A stretch of DNA of 64,000 bases from SMWD01 sp002729875 (lineage in GTDB: Bacteria > Pseudomonadota > Gammaproteobacteria > Steroidobacterales > GCA-2729495). The notes under the pieces were generated by a model that did no database searches, was not told the DNA's origin, and was given only the letters and a program-made list of their open reading frames with translations. The stretch is taken from assembly GCA_036010905.1 (NCBI GenBank), contig DASCMH010000001.1:1-64000 (forward strand). Reading direction: 5' to 3'. Position numbers and translations under genes: made by a program. Below, one piece after another: positions 6,884-18,068 of this stretch (positions are counted from its first letter, which is position 1; each line of letters begins with the position of its first letter).

Positions 6884-9008
6884 CAGCCACTGTGTCCTGT
6901 ATACCCACTTCCCCGTCAACCCGCTCAATCTGTGGAATTATGATCTGTGTGCCCGGCTTGATACGGTCAGGATTAAGTTCGGGATTATATTGCCGCAGCA
7001 ACCAGACCGGCACCTTATAACGACGCAAGCTAAGTACAAAAAAAGAATCACCCCGACGAAACTCATGTACTTTTGTATCAGCAATCCGGTAACGGGTGAA
7101 AAATGTTTCCTGCAACTCCCGATGATAAGCGATGCGCTTTGCCTTGAACTGCTCTGCCGTGACCCGAGTAAAATCCAGCCGCAAACGGCGACCAATCACT
7201 ACCGGTTTACGGAATGCATAATTGTTGAGATCACGCAGCTTTTGAGTGCGAACATTTAACCAGCTTGCATAATGCCCAAGTGTTTCTTCGGCCTGGATTT
7301 CAATCGTACCGTCAGCCGTCACAAAATAGTCACTCGGATCAGCCTTCATTGCCGTGTCAGGTTCCGATTCCGCGGGCACGTCAACACTCACAATTGTCGC
7401 CTCATCACTTACAGTCTTCTCTGCCAATACTTCGCCAGTGATCAAATCCGGCTGCTGCTGTGCTGCCGGCAATTTCGCAATGGCTGGTGATTCAGAGGAT
7501 GGTGGCACTCCCTTCCCGGTCGTATCTGCAACGTTAAGAAACAGTTTTTGTCCGGCATGGATTTGATTTCTGTCAGCCAGCCCGTTACGTGCCAGCAGCG
7601 CGCGCACAGGAACTCCGGAGCGCCGGGAAATTTGGCCCAATGTATCGCCAGACTGAACAGTGTAGGTTGTTGTACCGGATGCAATTACTGTCTGAATCCC
7701 CTTACCCTTATAAGGCAGGTTCAGGGTCTGCCCGGCGCGAATCTGGTGTCGGCTTTTTAAATTGTTAACTGCCATCAGGTTCGCAACGGTTGTTTTATAA
7801 CGAACGGCAATCGAGGAGAGGCTGTCACCCCAGCGAACCTTGTGCTCAAGATCCGGGGTCTGGTGTCGAAAACGTTGTTCCAGGGGGATCGCGGCCATTA
7901 ACTTTTCGGCTGAGGCGCTGAGTTCTCCGCTTGGCAGGCGCAACTCAAAGCCCTTTGGCACATATTTCAGACCGGTCCATACCGAGTCCAGTAAGGCTGG
8001 ATTATTTTTCTGTAATGTCCGGCGCGAAATTCCAAACGCATCACCAAGTGATGCTGCACTCATGTAGTCGGATAATATGACAGTGACCGTATCATCCGGC
8101 TGATCCTTGACGATCTGGCCAAAATATACCTGCGAGTTTCTGACGACATCCTGAGCCGCAAGAAAAGCCACATAGAAATTGCGTGACGCGAAACCAAATG
8201 AACGCCCCTTGTAATGTCGCACAATTATCTCGATGTCATCCGTTCCGGTAACCCGTACGGCCCGGCGCATACCGGAAACACCGTGATTGTAGGCCGTAAT
8301 TGCAAGCGGCCACGATTTCAGTATCGAATAGTTGTATTGCAACAGGGCTGCGGCAGCTTTACTGGACTTATAGGGGTCGCGACGCTCATCAACGACGTGA
8401 TCAATCTGCATGAAGCGGCGCCCGGTTGGGCGCGTAAACTGCCACAATCCGGCCGCGCCAACATGTGAGCGAGCATTGGGATTATACGAAGATTCAATAT
8501 GAGGTAATGCGGCAAGTTCAGCCGGCACCCCTGCCGCGCGCAGGCTATCGAGAATGTACTCCTCCCAACGTGCTGCGCGAACCAGCCCATCGCGGAATCC
8601 GTCAGCCAGGCCCTGCTGAACTCGAACCCTGTCAGCTGCTGCACGCAATTCAGAGTTATCAACATCCTCCGGCCATAACGCAAGCACCTGCGCTTCCTCT
8701 GACGTTAACCCCTCACGTTTGCCGCGAGCCAATGTTTTGAGAATGCTCTTATATTGCTGCTGAACTTTTTTTCGAAAATTCCGTTTTGAACGAACATTAC
8801 CTTTGTTCGGTAAATCAAGGCGAGCGTATATGATATCGAGGCGCCGATTGTCATGAACCAATATCTGCTGCGACGGAACCTCGGTAAAAATCTGCATCCA
8901 GAAATGAATATCCGGTTCCAGACCGTCTGGCCGTGGAAAATTTACAGCGTTTGAGGGTAACGCCATAAACAGGGCAACCAGTCCGGGAACCAGGTGTTTC
9001 AACAGCAT
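6876..9008 (-). CDS. mltD: Membrane-bound lytic murein transglycosylase D, four LysM repeats
   Basis: The 710-residue protein has an N-terminal signal sequence and an SLT (goose lysozyme-like) catalytic domain around residues 155-300, with the catalytic Glu in PHIESSYNPNARS and the GAAGLWQF motif. LysM-type peptidoglycan-binding repeats follow: two clear ones (about 385-435 and 445-492, each with the GDSL/GDTL turn), a degenerate one (about 570-615, EETLGHYASWLNV) and a fourth near the C-terminus (about 650-697, RRGDSFFVLSLRRY). E. coli MltD is 452 residues, so the C-terminus is extended here. MltD cleaves glycan strands to 1,6-anhydro-muropeptides. The lipobox is not clear, so anchoring may differ. 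Confidence 0.92.
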   Translation of the reverse strand: MLLKHLVPGLVALFMALPSNAVNFPRPDGLEPDIHFWMQIFTEVPSQQILVHDNRRLDIIYARLDLPNKGNVRSKRNFRKKVQQQYKSILKTLARGKREGLTSEEAQVLALWPEDVDNSELRAAADRVRVQQGLADGFRDGLVRAARWEEYILDSLRAAGVPAELAALPHIESSYNPNARSHVGAAGLWQFTRPTGRRFMQIDHVVDERRDPYKSSKAAAALLQYNYSILKSWPLAITAYNHGVSGMRRAVRVTGTDDIEIIVRHYKGRSFGFASRNFYVAFLAAQDVVRNSQVYFGQIVKDQPDDTVTVILSDYMSAASLGDAFGISRRTLQKNNPALLDSVWTGLKYVPKGFELRLPSGELSASAEKLMAAIPLEQRFRHQTPDLEHKVRWGDSLSSIAVRYKTTVANLMAVNNLKSRHQIRAGQTLNLPYKGKGIQTVIASGTTTYTVQSGDTLGQISRRSGVPVRALLARNGLADRNQIHAGQKLFLNVADTTGKGVPPSSESPAIAKLPAAQQQPDLITGEVLAEKTVSDEATIVSVDVPAESEPDTAMKADPSDYFVTADGTIEIQAEETLGHYASWLNVRTQKLRDLNNYAFRKPVVIGRRLRLDFTRVTAEQFKAKRIAYHRELQETFFTRYRIADTKVHEFRRGDSFFVLSLRRYKVPVWLLRQYNPELNPDRIKPGTQIIIPQIERVDGEVGIQDTVADA

Positions 9009-9566
9009 CAGTTTCAGAATCCTTTTAAATCAATATTCAGCACGGCCTGCTACGCCGAGACTACCGCTTCAGTAACAGCATAAGGCCACCACCATCTGTG
9101 AGAAACGGATTTGCTTGACACAATTAACAAGCCGATCATGGTTTGCTGGTGTGATTCACGGACCCTAACCGGCAAGAGTGAAGCAAATCCTTTTGGTAAA
9201 CAATTACCTGCTACTGCCAAACATGAAATTCTCATATTTTTCTGAATCTTCCGGATACTTTCCGGTATTAAAGTTAACCGTCCTTGACGTCGTGAATCAA
9301 GTCAATTATCCACAGGTATGCAGGCCTGAAAGCCGGCACTATACGTACAAAAGCGACTCCCAGCCGCCAATAAAGCGTCGGCCCCGGGGAAAGAATCACT
9401 GCCGAAAACCTTTCCTGCAGCCAATCCTCAGTTTCCTTTGCGGTAATTTAAGCCACCGGTAAAGAACCAGATTACATTCACACTGCGACGTTGGTCACCA
9501 GAAGAAGTAATATCCATATAATCTGAACTTTCCGGATTTACCGGCCTGACATCGGAATCAGGTTGC
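9009..9566. other. 558-bp intergenic region without recognisable gene
   Basis: This lies between the divergent mltD and lpxL genes and must hold both promoters. Short frames here (for example 9178-9462 plus, 9050-9235 minus) lack family resemblance and ribosome binding sites. A TTGACA occurs at about 9115, but no matching -10 box was convincing. No hairpin with a T-run and no repeat was seen. Confidence 0.5.
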
Positions 9567-10547
9567 ATGACCATGAATTCAACTTACGATGCCAATACAA
9601 AATATACGCCTGAAAGCAACGAACCGGGTTACATACCGCTGTACCGATTCTGGCAGCCACGTTATTGGTTATTGTGGATCGGTATAGGCATTCTGCGCCT
9701 GGCCATTATGCTGCCCTTTCGCGCCCAGCGGTTTCTGGGCGCTTTGCTCGGTCGAGTATTATTTGTAGTCGCGCCAAAACGTCGCCGAATTGCCGAGATC
9801 AACCTGCGAATCTGCTTCCCCGAACTCGACGAACCTGCGTTACGCGCACTCGTCCACGCCCATGGCGCATCACTTGGTTTCTCAGTATTTGAAATCGGTC
9901 TTGCATTGTGGGCTGATTTGACCCAAATCGAGAAGCTCGTAACACTCAAAGGCATAGACCACGTCAAGACACCGCTCAGCAAGGGGCAAGGGGTAGTGAT
10001 TCTGTCCGGTCATTTTCCCGCTCTGGAACTGGTCGGGCGCATCGTTGGGGAAAACCTGCCATGTGTGGCCGCCATGTACCGCCCACTGAAAAATCCGCTG
10101 GTCAATCAATTATTACGTCGTGCCCGGGCAAAGTCTGTTGCTCCACTCATTTCTAAAAACGGCATACGCCAGATGATACGGCTGTTGCGAAAAGGCACAT
10201 CAGTCTGGTATGCGTCCGACCAAAGCTACCACCGTGATAATGCTGAGCTGGTTCCCTTCTTCAGTGAGCCGGCCATGACCAATCCGTCACTCACCGGTAT
10301 CGCCCGGATGAGCAAGGCATCTGTTGTGCCTTTTTATCAGTACCGACTTGCCGACGGCAGCGGTTACGAAGGTGTCTTTCTGCCCGCGCTGGAAAACTTT
10401 CCCAGCAATGATCCGGCTGCAGATGCCGAACGCGTCAATACAATGATAGCCGAATGGGCTCGCAAGGTTCCCGAACAATATTACTGGGTACACCGGCGCT
10501 TCAAGAACCGACCGGAGCCATGGCCGGATCCATATCAGGATATTTAG
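9567..10547 (+). CDS. lpxL: Lipid A biosynthesis acyltransferase (LpxL/HtrB family)
   Basis: The 326-residue protein is a late lipid A acyltransferase. It has an N-terminal membrane segment (about 33-56) and the catalytic H-x4-E motif in SGHFPALE (about 150-157), followed by AAMYRPLKNPL and a GTSVWYASDQSYHR segment typical of the family. These inner-membrane enzymes transfer a secondary acyl chain, usually laurate from acyl-ACP, to Kdo2-lipid A. Subfamily (LpxL, LpxM or LpxP) cannot be fixed from sequence reading alone. It is convergent with kdkA (11 bp between stops), in a small lipopolysaccharide region. Confidence 0.9.
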   Translation: MTMNSTYDANTKYTPESNEPGYIPLYRFWQPRYWLLWIGIGILRLAIMLPFRAQRFLGALLGRVLFVVAPKRRRIAEINLRICFPELDEPALRALVHAHGASLGFSVFEIGLALWADLTQIEKLVTLKGIDHVKTPLSKGQGVVILSGHFPALELVGRIVGENLPCVAAMYRPLKNPLVNQLLRRARAKSVAPLISKNGIRQMIRLLRKGTSVWYASDQSYHRDNAELVPFFSEPAMTNPSLTGIARMSKASVVPFYQYRLADGSGYEGVFLPALENFPSNDPAADAERVNTMIAEWARKVPEQYYWVHRRFKNRPEPWPDPYQDI

Positions 10548-10557
10548 TCCGGGAAAT

Positions 10558-11280
10558 TCATCGATGACCAGTGGTTTTATAGCCATCGAGCAGGTTAGCC
10601 CAGTCAGCATCGCTAAACCGAATAGCTGCCTCAGAAAACAACTTGGTCAAGGATCTATGCAGACGATCCAGGTTGCGCCGCATCCAGACACCGGACACGG
10701 CCTTGACCCGGCCGCGATCAAAATCAAGCAGGTACAGCCTGTTTTGTGAATCGATCTGGATGTTATGCGCATTCAGATCCGCGTGATATATACCGGCCGC
10801 ATGAAAGCGGGCAATGGTATGGCCGACCGACCGCCAGGTCTCGGCTGTCAGCGGCGCCCTGGACAAGCGCTCCGACAGTGTTGTGACATCGGGAATGCGA
10901 ACGGTAATAAGGTCTGCGGCATAGACTGCGCCGAGTCGCACAACTCGGGCCGCGACAGGTTGGGGGACCGGTAGCGCTGAACGATACATGTCCTCAAGTA
11001 ACGACCACTCGGCGAATGGACGCGCACGGCGCAAACCAGTCCATAAAAACTTGTCAAACGATAACCATCGCGCCAGACCACCACGACAATAATGACGCAA
11101 TACCCACTGCTGATCCTGATGCTCAATAAACAACACCTTACCGCGGCCACTGCCGAGGCCATCTGCAGAGACCGCTCCTGACCAGCGCGCCGGATCGAAT
11201 AACGATGCATCTATATGGCTGATCAGAGCATCATCGTATACGATCAGGCTCTGACCACATTCTGTAATTTGTCTAGTCAA
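10558..11280 (-). CDS. kdkA: 3-deoxy-D-manno-octulosonic acid kinase (KdkA)
   Basis: The 240-residue protein has the eukaryotic-like small-kinase fold of the Kdo kinase/WaaP group. It has VLRHYCRGGLARWLSFDKFLW near residue 59, a catalytic loop HADLNAHNIQI near 167 (HxDLNxxN) and a metal-binding LLDFDRGR near 185. KdkA phosphorylates the 4-position of Kdo in lipid A-Kdo, at the cytoplasmic face of the inner membrane, in organisms with a single Kdo such as Haemophilus and Vibrio. The only in-frame start upstream of the conserved region is TTG at 11280, so the exact N-terminus is uncertain. It is divergent from the GT9 gene across a 57-bp spacer. Confidence 0.88.
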   Translation of the reverse strand: MTRQITECGQSLIVYDDALISHIDASLFDPARWSGAVSADGLGSGRGKVLFIEHQDQQWVLRHYCRGGLARWLSFDKFLWTGLRRARPFAEWSLLEDMYRSALPVPQPVAARVVRLGAVYAADLITVRIPDVTTLSERLSRAPLTAETWRSVGHTIARFHAAGIYHADLNAHNIQIDSQNRLYLLDFDRGRVKAVSGVWMRRNLDRLHRSLTKLFSEAAIRFSDADWANLLDGYKTTGHR

Positions 11281-11337
11281 ATAACCCGTACCAATATTAG
11301 CGAATAATTTTCACCTGTCCTGACCAAGCAACCTGCC

Positions 11338-12414
11338 GTGAATCGAACCAAACCCACACCCCCGCCCGAATCGATCTGTGTGATCCGTTTGTCGGCTATC
11401 GGCGACTGTTGCCATGCGCTTGCCGTCATACGGTCAATTCAGTCAGCCTGGCCGCAGACGCAAATCACCTGGATCATCGGCAAGGCCGAATATGAGCTGA
11501 TGAAAGATATCGGCGATGTCGAGTTTATCATTTTCGACAAATCTGCTGGCTGGCGCAGCTATTTTGAGGTCCGGGACAAACTCCAAGGTCGTTACTTTCC
11601 GGTCATTCTGCACCTGCATGCATCGTTGCGAGCCAATCTTCTGACTCGTTTCATCCGTGCCGATCGGGTAATCGGTTACGACCGTGCCCGAGCCCGTGAC
11701 TATCAATGGCTGTTTACAAATGAACAGATTCCGGCTACTCCACGCCAGCATGTGCTGAATGCCATGCTTTCTTTTACCGAGCATCTGCAGATTCCGCAAC
11801 AGAATTTACGCTGGAATCTTCCGATTCCGCAACCAGACCGCCAATTCGCGCAGAGTCTCTGCAGCGGATCCGGCCCAACCTGCATCATCAGCCCATGCAG
11901 CAGCCAACGATTTCGTAACTTTCGTAACTGGGATATTGACCGCTATATTGAGCTCGGCAATTATCTTATTGAGAAGTATGCTGCACAAATCATCCTGACC
12001 GGCGGCTCCGCTGAACTCGACAAAGAATACGGAATCAGTATTGAGGCCGGGGTGAAAAAACCAGTTACAAACCTGATTGGCGCAACAAACCTGAAACAAT
12101 TACTGGCACTAATAGATTGCGCAGATGTTGTAATCTGCCCTGATTCCGGCCCGGCGCATATGGCCACAACCGTCGGAACGCCGGTGGTAGGCCTGTATGC
12201 AACGTCTAATCGGCACAGAACCGGCCCATATTTCAGCCAGCAACTTGTCGCCGATTGTTATCCGGAAGCAATAGAAAAAGAGTTCGGCAAGCCCGTCGAA
12301 CAACTGCGCTGGGGACAGCGCGTACGCAATCCGAATGCAATGAACCTGATTCTCGTCGAGGATGTTATCGAGAAGGTTGATCTTGCCCTGAATGCAGCGC
12401 AAATCGACTGCTAA
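11338..12414 (+). CDS. Glycosyltransferase family 9 (heptosyltransferase-like)
   Basis: The 358-residue protein has the GT9/heptosyltransferase layout. The N-terminal start of the acceptor domain reads ICVIRLSAIGDCCHALAVI (about 13-31), there is an HLHASLRANLL segment near 104, and the C-terminal nucleotide-sugar domain contains CPDSGPAHMATTVGTPVVGLY (about 267-287), the typical donor-binding site of WaaC/WaaF enzymes. It probably adds a heptose or other sugar to the inner core at the cytoplasmic side of the membrane. Which step it performs cannot be assigned. The start is a GTG without a clear ribosome binding site. Divergent kdkA and nearby lpxL support a role in lipopolysaccharide core synthesis. 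Confidence 0.85.
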   Translation: MNRTKPTPPPESICVIRLSAIGDCCHALAVIRSIQSAWPQTQITWIIGKAEYELMKDIGDVEFIIFDKSAGWRSYFEVRDKLQGRYFPVILHLHASLRANLLTRFIRADRVIGYDRARARDYQWLFTNEQIPATPRQHVLNAMLSFTEHLQIPQQNLRWNLPIPQPDRQFAQSLCSGSGPTCIISPCSSQRFRNFRNWDIDRYIELGNYLIEKYAAQIILTGGSAELDKEYGISIEAGVKKPVTNLIGATNLKQLLALIDCADVVICPDSGPAHMATTVGTPVVGLYATSNRHRTGPYFSQQLVADCYPEAIEKEFGKPVEQLRWGQRVRNPNAMNLILVEDVIEKVDLALNAAQIDC

Positions 12415-12446
12415 CCGATACCCGCGGCACACTGATTCATCCGAGA

Positions 12447-12653
12447 TTAATCAGCAAGTGTATACAGGGCGCCACAATATGGGCATTTTGACGGCCCCTT
12501 TGAATTGATTGCCAAAAATATCTTTGGGTGCGAATTCCACAAGTACATCCCAGGCATTGGGCACGACAGCGGCAGATCCGAGTGGGAAACCTCATAGTTA
12601 TTTTCTGTATTCGGCTGAATCAGACCTGGTTCACCTGCGCTACCGCCGTCCAT
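12447..12653 (-). CDS. CHCC-type zinc-finger domain protein (68 aa)
   Basis: This small protein has the zf-CHCC pattern: Cys at position 31 (LSCPMP), HPKIFL near 42 and a final CPYCGALYTL, giving a Cys-His-Cys-Cys zinc site. The family also includes a small subunit of mitochondrial complex I, and short free-standing members are widespread in Proteobacteria without a defined role. The start is supported by an AGGAG sequence 10 nt before the ATG. It is convergent with the GT9 gene (32 bp between the stops) and lies 64 bp after glnE on the same strand, so it may be read from the glnE transcript. Confidence 0.82.
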   Translation of the reverse strand: MDGGSAGEPGLIQPNTENNYEVSHSDLPLSCPMPGMYLWNSHPKIFLAINSKGPSKCPYCGALYTLAD

Positions 12654-12717
12654 TTATATTTCACTCCTGTAATTATTCAGCAGATGGCTGATTGTAACCG
12701 CGCAGCAACCACACACT

Positions 12718-15612
12718 TCAGGCACCGGAAAAAACCTGCTTCCAGATATCCCTGACCTTCCAGGCCAGTTCCATAACCTCATCACGCGGCACGAGGTTGG
12801 ATCTGCCGGCTAATGCCTGCCGGTGCATATGGCCGCGGAATTCTCGATAGGCAGCGGATAATAGTTCAGCATCGGAATCGGATAATATCTGTGCGGCAGT
12901 CAGGGCCTCAAGCTGCCGAATGTTATCTGACCAGACGGTCAGTTCGGGCTTGTTACACGCCTCCTTAAGCACCAGATATTGCACAATAAACTCTATATCG
13001 GTCACACCACCCAGATCCTGCTTCAGATCAAATAATTCATCAGTCCCGCGATTCAATTCATCACGCATTTTTTGTCGCATCTCGATAACATCGCTTTGCA
13101 ACGAATCATGACGCACGTTTTCAATCAGTACCTGACGACGCAGTTCTTCAAATGCGGTCATCAGGGGGACATCACCAGCCACCGATCGGCCCCTGAGCAA
13201 GGCCTGTTGTTCCCAGGTCCATGCTTCGGTACGCTGATAACGCTGAAAAGCCGCCAGGCTTGTTACAAGAAAACCCGACCGGCCATTGGGCCGCAAACGA
13301 GTATCGACTTCATATAATGGACCGCTCGTTGTAGACATGGTCAGGATATGAATAATGCGCTGCGCAAGGCGCATAAAGAATATCGAATTATCAACCGGCT
13401 TTTCGGCATCAGTATGCTGATCAGTACCATCCGAATCATGCAAAAAAATGATATCCAGATCCGAACCATAACCCAGCTCAAGTCCCCCAAGTTTACCGTA
13501 GGCGATGATCACAAATTGCGCATCACGCCTCTGCCCATTAACCGTGCAACGCGGCGTACCATAGCTTTGCACCAGTTCATGGCGCCCCAACTCCAGTGCG
13601 CCAGCGAGCACAATCTCCGCAATATCGGTCAACCGATCACTGACCCGCATGAGCGACAACGCGCCACTGAGATCCGTAACCGCTACTCTGAATGTTGCCG
13701 CCTGCTGAAAATTACGCAGTGCAAACCGACTGGCTTCCGGATCATCGAGCATATCGCCCGGTAAGCGGCCCGAAAAATCAGCCGCCAGGTCTTCTCGCGT
13801 TGGTGAATCCTGGAAAACTCTGTGATCCAGAAGTTCATCAAGTAATAGCGGATGAGATGCAATCTGCATGACCAGCATGCCGCTCATCGAACACAGGCTG
13901 ACGAGGCGTTCGAGCGCGGCGGGATTCTCGTTCAATAACGAAAAATAAGCCGAGCGACGGCCAATTGACTCGATAATGGTAAGAACACCGATCAAGGCAG
14001 TAAGTGAATCGGATTGGTGGGCAGCCGCTTTGACCACCGCCGGCATCATCATGAGCAGCCGCTGGCGCCCAACCTCATCGAGACGCAGATAAAAGTTGCT
14101 GTCGCGAAATGCATGCAAACGTGTCACTGCGGCAGCCGGTTCCCGGTACCCAAGACCCCGCATTACGCTCTCAGCCTCGACAACTGATGAATGGGCCGCG
14201 AAAACCTTGGCGATCGCACTATTCCCATCATCATCCACCGGCTCATCATCAGCGTGCAGAACAATACTGCGGAAATGGCCTGCTACAACATCCCGGTAAT
14301 TCGATAAAATCTCTGCCAGCTGATCCCATCCGGATACATTCATGGCTACGGAAAGACGTGCTCGATTGATCTCATCAACCGGCACATCATGAGTTTGCCG
14401 ATCATTGATTGCCTGCAACCGATTCTCGAACCTGCGCAAAAAACTGTAAGCTTCATCCAGTTCGGCAGATCCTTCCGCCGTCAAACATCCCGGTCGAACA
14501 AGCTTCTTCAGAGCCGCCAGTAATCCCCGCTCACGAAGATCCGGAATTGTTCCGCCACGCACCAGTTGCAATGTCTGCACAATAAATTCAATTTCACGTA
14601 TTCCGCCACGGCCCAACTTGACGTTATCGCGAAACTCCTTACCCTGCACCTCAGTTTCGATCATCAGTTTCATAGCGCGCAATGAGCTGAATACACCGAA
14701 ATCCAGGTATCGTCGATAGACAAACGGACGTAAAATCTGCTCATAAAAGCCATCTGCGCCGTTCCAGTCATTTACGATCCGGGCCTTAACGTAAGCGTAG
14801 CGCTCCCAGTCACGCCCGTGTTCGGCCAGATAAGTCTCGAGCGCCGGCAAACTGACGGCAACCGGGCCACTGGTGCCAAACGGGCGCAGGCGAATGTCAA
14901 CGCGGTAGACGAAACCGTCGTGTGTCTTTTTACTCAGTAGACTAATGACCCGTTGCGCCAGAAGTTGAAAAAACTCCTCGTTACTCTTTGATAGCGGGCC
15001 GTCAGTCTCACCATGTTCAGTGAAACAAAAAATCAGATCGACATCTGATGAAAAATTAAGTTCCTGCCCGCCAAGCTTGCCCATTGCGAGCACGACAATA
15101 TTGGCTATTGATCCGTCCTCACAACGTGGCTTGCCGTAACGCATTTCCAGCACCGACTGTGCCCAATCAATGCTGGCACGGATCGCCGCATCAGCAACAG
15201 TCGACAATTCGACGAGAGTTTCCGTGACTGATGCATGAGCAGACAGGTCTCGCCAGACAATACGTACCAATTCCCGGTGCCTGAGCCAGCGCAGCCGGCT
15301 CTCAAATTCCTTTTCAGACGGATCGCCATCCGCAGTTGCAGCAAACCAGTCGCGCACTTCAGGCGTATTGAGCGGCCGCGCGAGCCGCCCCGACTCGACG
15401 AGCTCACAAAATACCTCGGGGCAACGCTCGATGATATCCGCAACAAATGGACTGCAGGCCAGAACCTTACGCAATCCGGGCAGCAGACCGGGATCAGCCG
15501 CCAACACCGCAGCAACGTCAGCATTGCCGGCATTACGGACCAGCCAGTCCTCCACCGGCCCGGCCAGGCTATCGGGAAGAACCAAATTCTGCTTGCCGGC
15601 AATGCCTGTCAT
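12718..15612 (-). CDS. glnE: Bifunctional glutamine synthetase adenylyltransferase/deadenylase GlnE
   Basis: The 964-residue protein has the two-headed GlnE layout (E. coli 946). The N-terminal adenylyl-removase nucleotidyltransferase domain contains GQELNFSSDVDLIF near residue 180. The C-terminal adenylyltransferase domain contains GGLELGYGSDLDIIFLHD near 690. Each is followed by a helical GlnD-type PII-uridylyltransferase domain. GlnE adds AMP to glutamine synthetase, or phosphorolytically removes it, under PII control, in the cytosol. The gene appears to stand alone with only the zinc-finger gene downstream; groEL's terminator lies upstream. Confidence 0.97.
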   Translation of the reverse strand: MTGIAGKQNLVLPDSLAGPVEDWLVRNAGNADVAAVLAADPGLLPGLRKVLACSPFVADIIERCPEVFCELVESGRLARPLNTPEVRDWFAATADGDPSEKEFESRLRWLRHRELVRIVWRDLSAHASVTETLVELSTVADAAIRASIDWAQSVLEMRYGKPRCEDGSIANIVVLAMGKLGGQELNFSSDVDLIFCFTEHGETDGPLSKSNEEFFQLLAQRVISLLSKKTHDGFVYRVDIRLRPFGTSGPVAVSLPALETYLAEHGRDWERYAYVKARIVNDWNGADGFYEQILRPFVYRRYLDFGVFSSLRAMKLMIETEVQGKEFRDNVKLGRGGIREIEFIVQTLQLVRGGTIPDLRERGLLAALKKLVRPGCLTAEGSAELDEAYSFLRRFENRLQAINDRQTHDVPVDEINRARLSVAMNVSGWDQLAEILSNYRDVVAGHFRSIVLHADDEPVDDDGNSAIAKVFAAHSSVVEAESVMRGLGYREPAAAVTRLHAFRDSNFYLRLDEVGRQRLLMMMPAVVKAAAHQSDSLTALIGVLTIIESIGRRSAYFSLLNENPAALERLVSLCSMSGMLVMQIASHPLLLDELLDHRVFQDSPTREDLAADFSGRLPGDMLDDPEASRFALRNFQQAATFRVAVTDLSGALSLMRVSDRLTDIAEIVLAGALELGRHELVQSYGTPRCTVNGQRRDAQFVIIAYGKLGGLELGYGSDLDIIFLHDSDGTDQHTDAEKPVDNSIFFMRLAQRIIHILTMSTTSGPLYEVDTRLRPNGRSGFLVTSLAAFQRYQRTEAWTWEQQALLRGRSVAGDVPLMTAFEELRRQVLIENVRHDSLQSDVIEMRQKMRDELNRGTDELFDLKQDLGGVTDIEFIVQYLVLKEACNKPELTVWSDNIRQLEALTAAQILSDSDAELLSAAYREFRGHMHRQALAGRSNLVPRDEVMELAWKVRDIWKQVFSGA

Positions 15613-15709
15613 ACACCACAGTGTCGTTCAGCCAAAGCAATAAGAAAAGCCTTATGGTCAGATTTGCGGCCAGCCCCCCGATACGGCCATGGCACACGCC
15701 GTTACAACG

Positions 15710-15741
15710 AAAAAAGCCCCACCGGAACCGGTGGGGCTTTT
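15710..15741 (-). terminator. Intrinsic terminator of groES-groEL
   Basis: A perfect 10-bp GC-rich stem (GCCCCACCGG, 15716-15725, pairing with CCGGTGGGGC, 15728-15737) with a 2-nt AA spacer that would open to a small loop. On the minus strand it is followed by six T residues (15715-15710). It lies about 50 bp downstream of the groEL stop. The plus strand has four Ts after the stem, so it could act weakly in the other direction. Confidence 0.9.
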
Positions 15742-15789
15742 CGACGGAGTCAAGACTCCGATTTCGATAACACGAAATTACCGGGCAAC

Positions 15790-17442
<1,653 letters not shown>

Positions 17443-17500
17443 TTTTATATTCCTCTATTTCCCAGTCTGTAATCGTCGATCGTATATCGAACAACGAATG

Positions 17501-17791
17501 TTAGTTCTCGATTACGGCCATGACGTCATCTTCTTTCATGACGAGCAATTCTTCACCGTCAACCTTGACCTCAGTACCGCTGTACTTGCCGAATAAAACC
17601 TTATCGCCGGCTTTCAGGTCCAACGCACGGGTTTCGCCATTCTCAAGCAGTTTGCCGTTACCGACAGCGATGACTTCGCCCTTGATCGGCTTTTCAGTAG
17701 CACTGTCCGGAATGACGATACCACCCGGTGATGTACGTTCTTCTTCCATCCGACGGACGATGACTCGATCATGAAGCGGTCGAATCTTCAT
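17501..17791 (-). CDS. groES: 10 kDa co-chaperonin GroES
   Basis: The 96-residue protein begins MKIRPLHDRVIVRR and includes the mobile loop region SPGGIVIPDSATEKP (near 22-36), matching GroES in length and sequence. It forms the heptameric lid of GroEL. A TACAGGAGG-like sequence precedes the start on the minus strand. The leader holds a sigma-32-like promoter and a CIRCE-like inverted repeat, so expression is expected to be heat-induced in two ways. Confidence 0.99.
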   Translation of the reverse strand: MKIRPLHDRVIVRRMEEERTSPGGIVIPDSATEKPIKGEVIAVGNGKLLENGETRALDLKAGDKVLFGKYSGTEVKVDGEELLVMKEDDVMAVIEN

Positions 17792-17846
17792 ATTATTGAC
17801 CTCCTGTAAAAGTAGTTACATAAACTGATTCCGAACCGAATAACCG

Positions 17847-17872
17847 TTAGCACTCGCCCGGAGGAGTGCTAA
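17847..17872. promoter_or_regulatory. CIRCE-like HrcA operator with 8-nt spacer
   Basis: The arms TTAGCACTC (17847-17855) and GAGTGCTAA (17864-17872) are exact copies of the CIRCE consensus arms, which bind the repressor HrcA. The spacer between them is 8 nt (17856-17863) instead of the canonical 9. The element lies just downstream of the -10 box of the groES promoter, a usual repressing position. Either HrcA tolerates this spacing here or the site has started to decay. Confidence 0.85.
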
Positions 17873-17902
17873 TAATAGGGTCGAAAACCTAAAAAACAAG
17901 GG
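17873..17902 (-). promoter_or_regulatory. Sigma-32-like promoter of groES-groEL
   Basis: On the minus strand CCCTTGTT (17902-17895) is followed after 14 nt by CCCTATTA (17880-17873). This resembles the RpoH consensus (CCCTTGAA, then CCCGATNT or CCCCATNT) with the same 14-nt spacing as the htpG promoter in this window. It abuts the CIRCE-like repeat. Match is moderate at both boxes, but gene and position support it. Confidence 0.6.
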
Positions 17903-18068
17903 GCAGAGCCGATTCTGTTAGATTATTCCAATTTATTGCATTGCAGCACCATATTCTGCCGACAACCCAAACCGTGCTACAAACCGATGACAGCGCCTCA
18001 AACCGCCGCTATCCTTGCCACACCCCGGATCAGGAACCTTCCGGGTCGAATTCAACTCAGAACATACG

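Noticed and set aside
9178..9462. 94-codon frame between mltD and lpxL
   Set aside because: No ribosome binding site, no recognisable family and poor composition.
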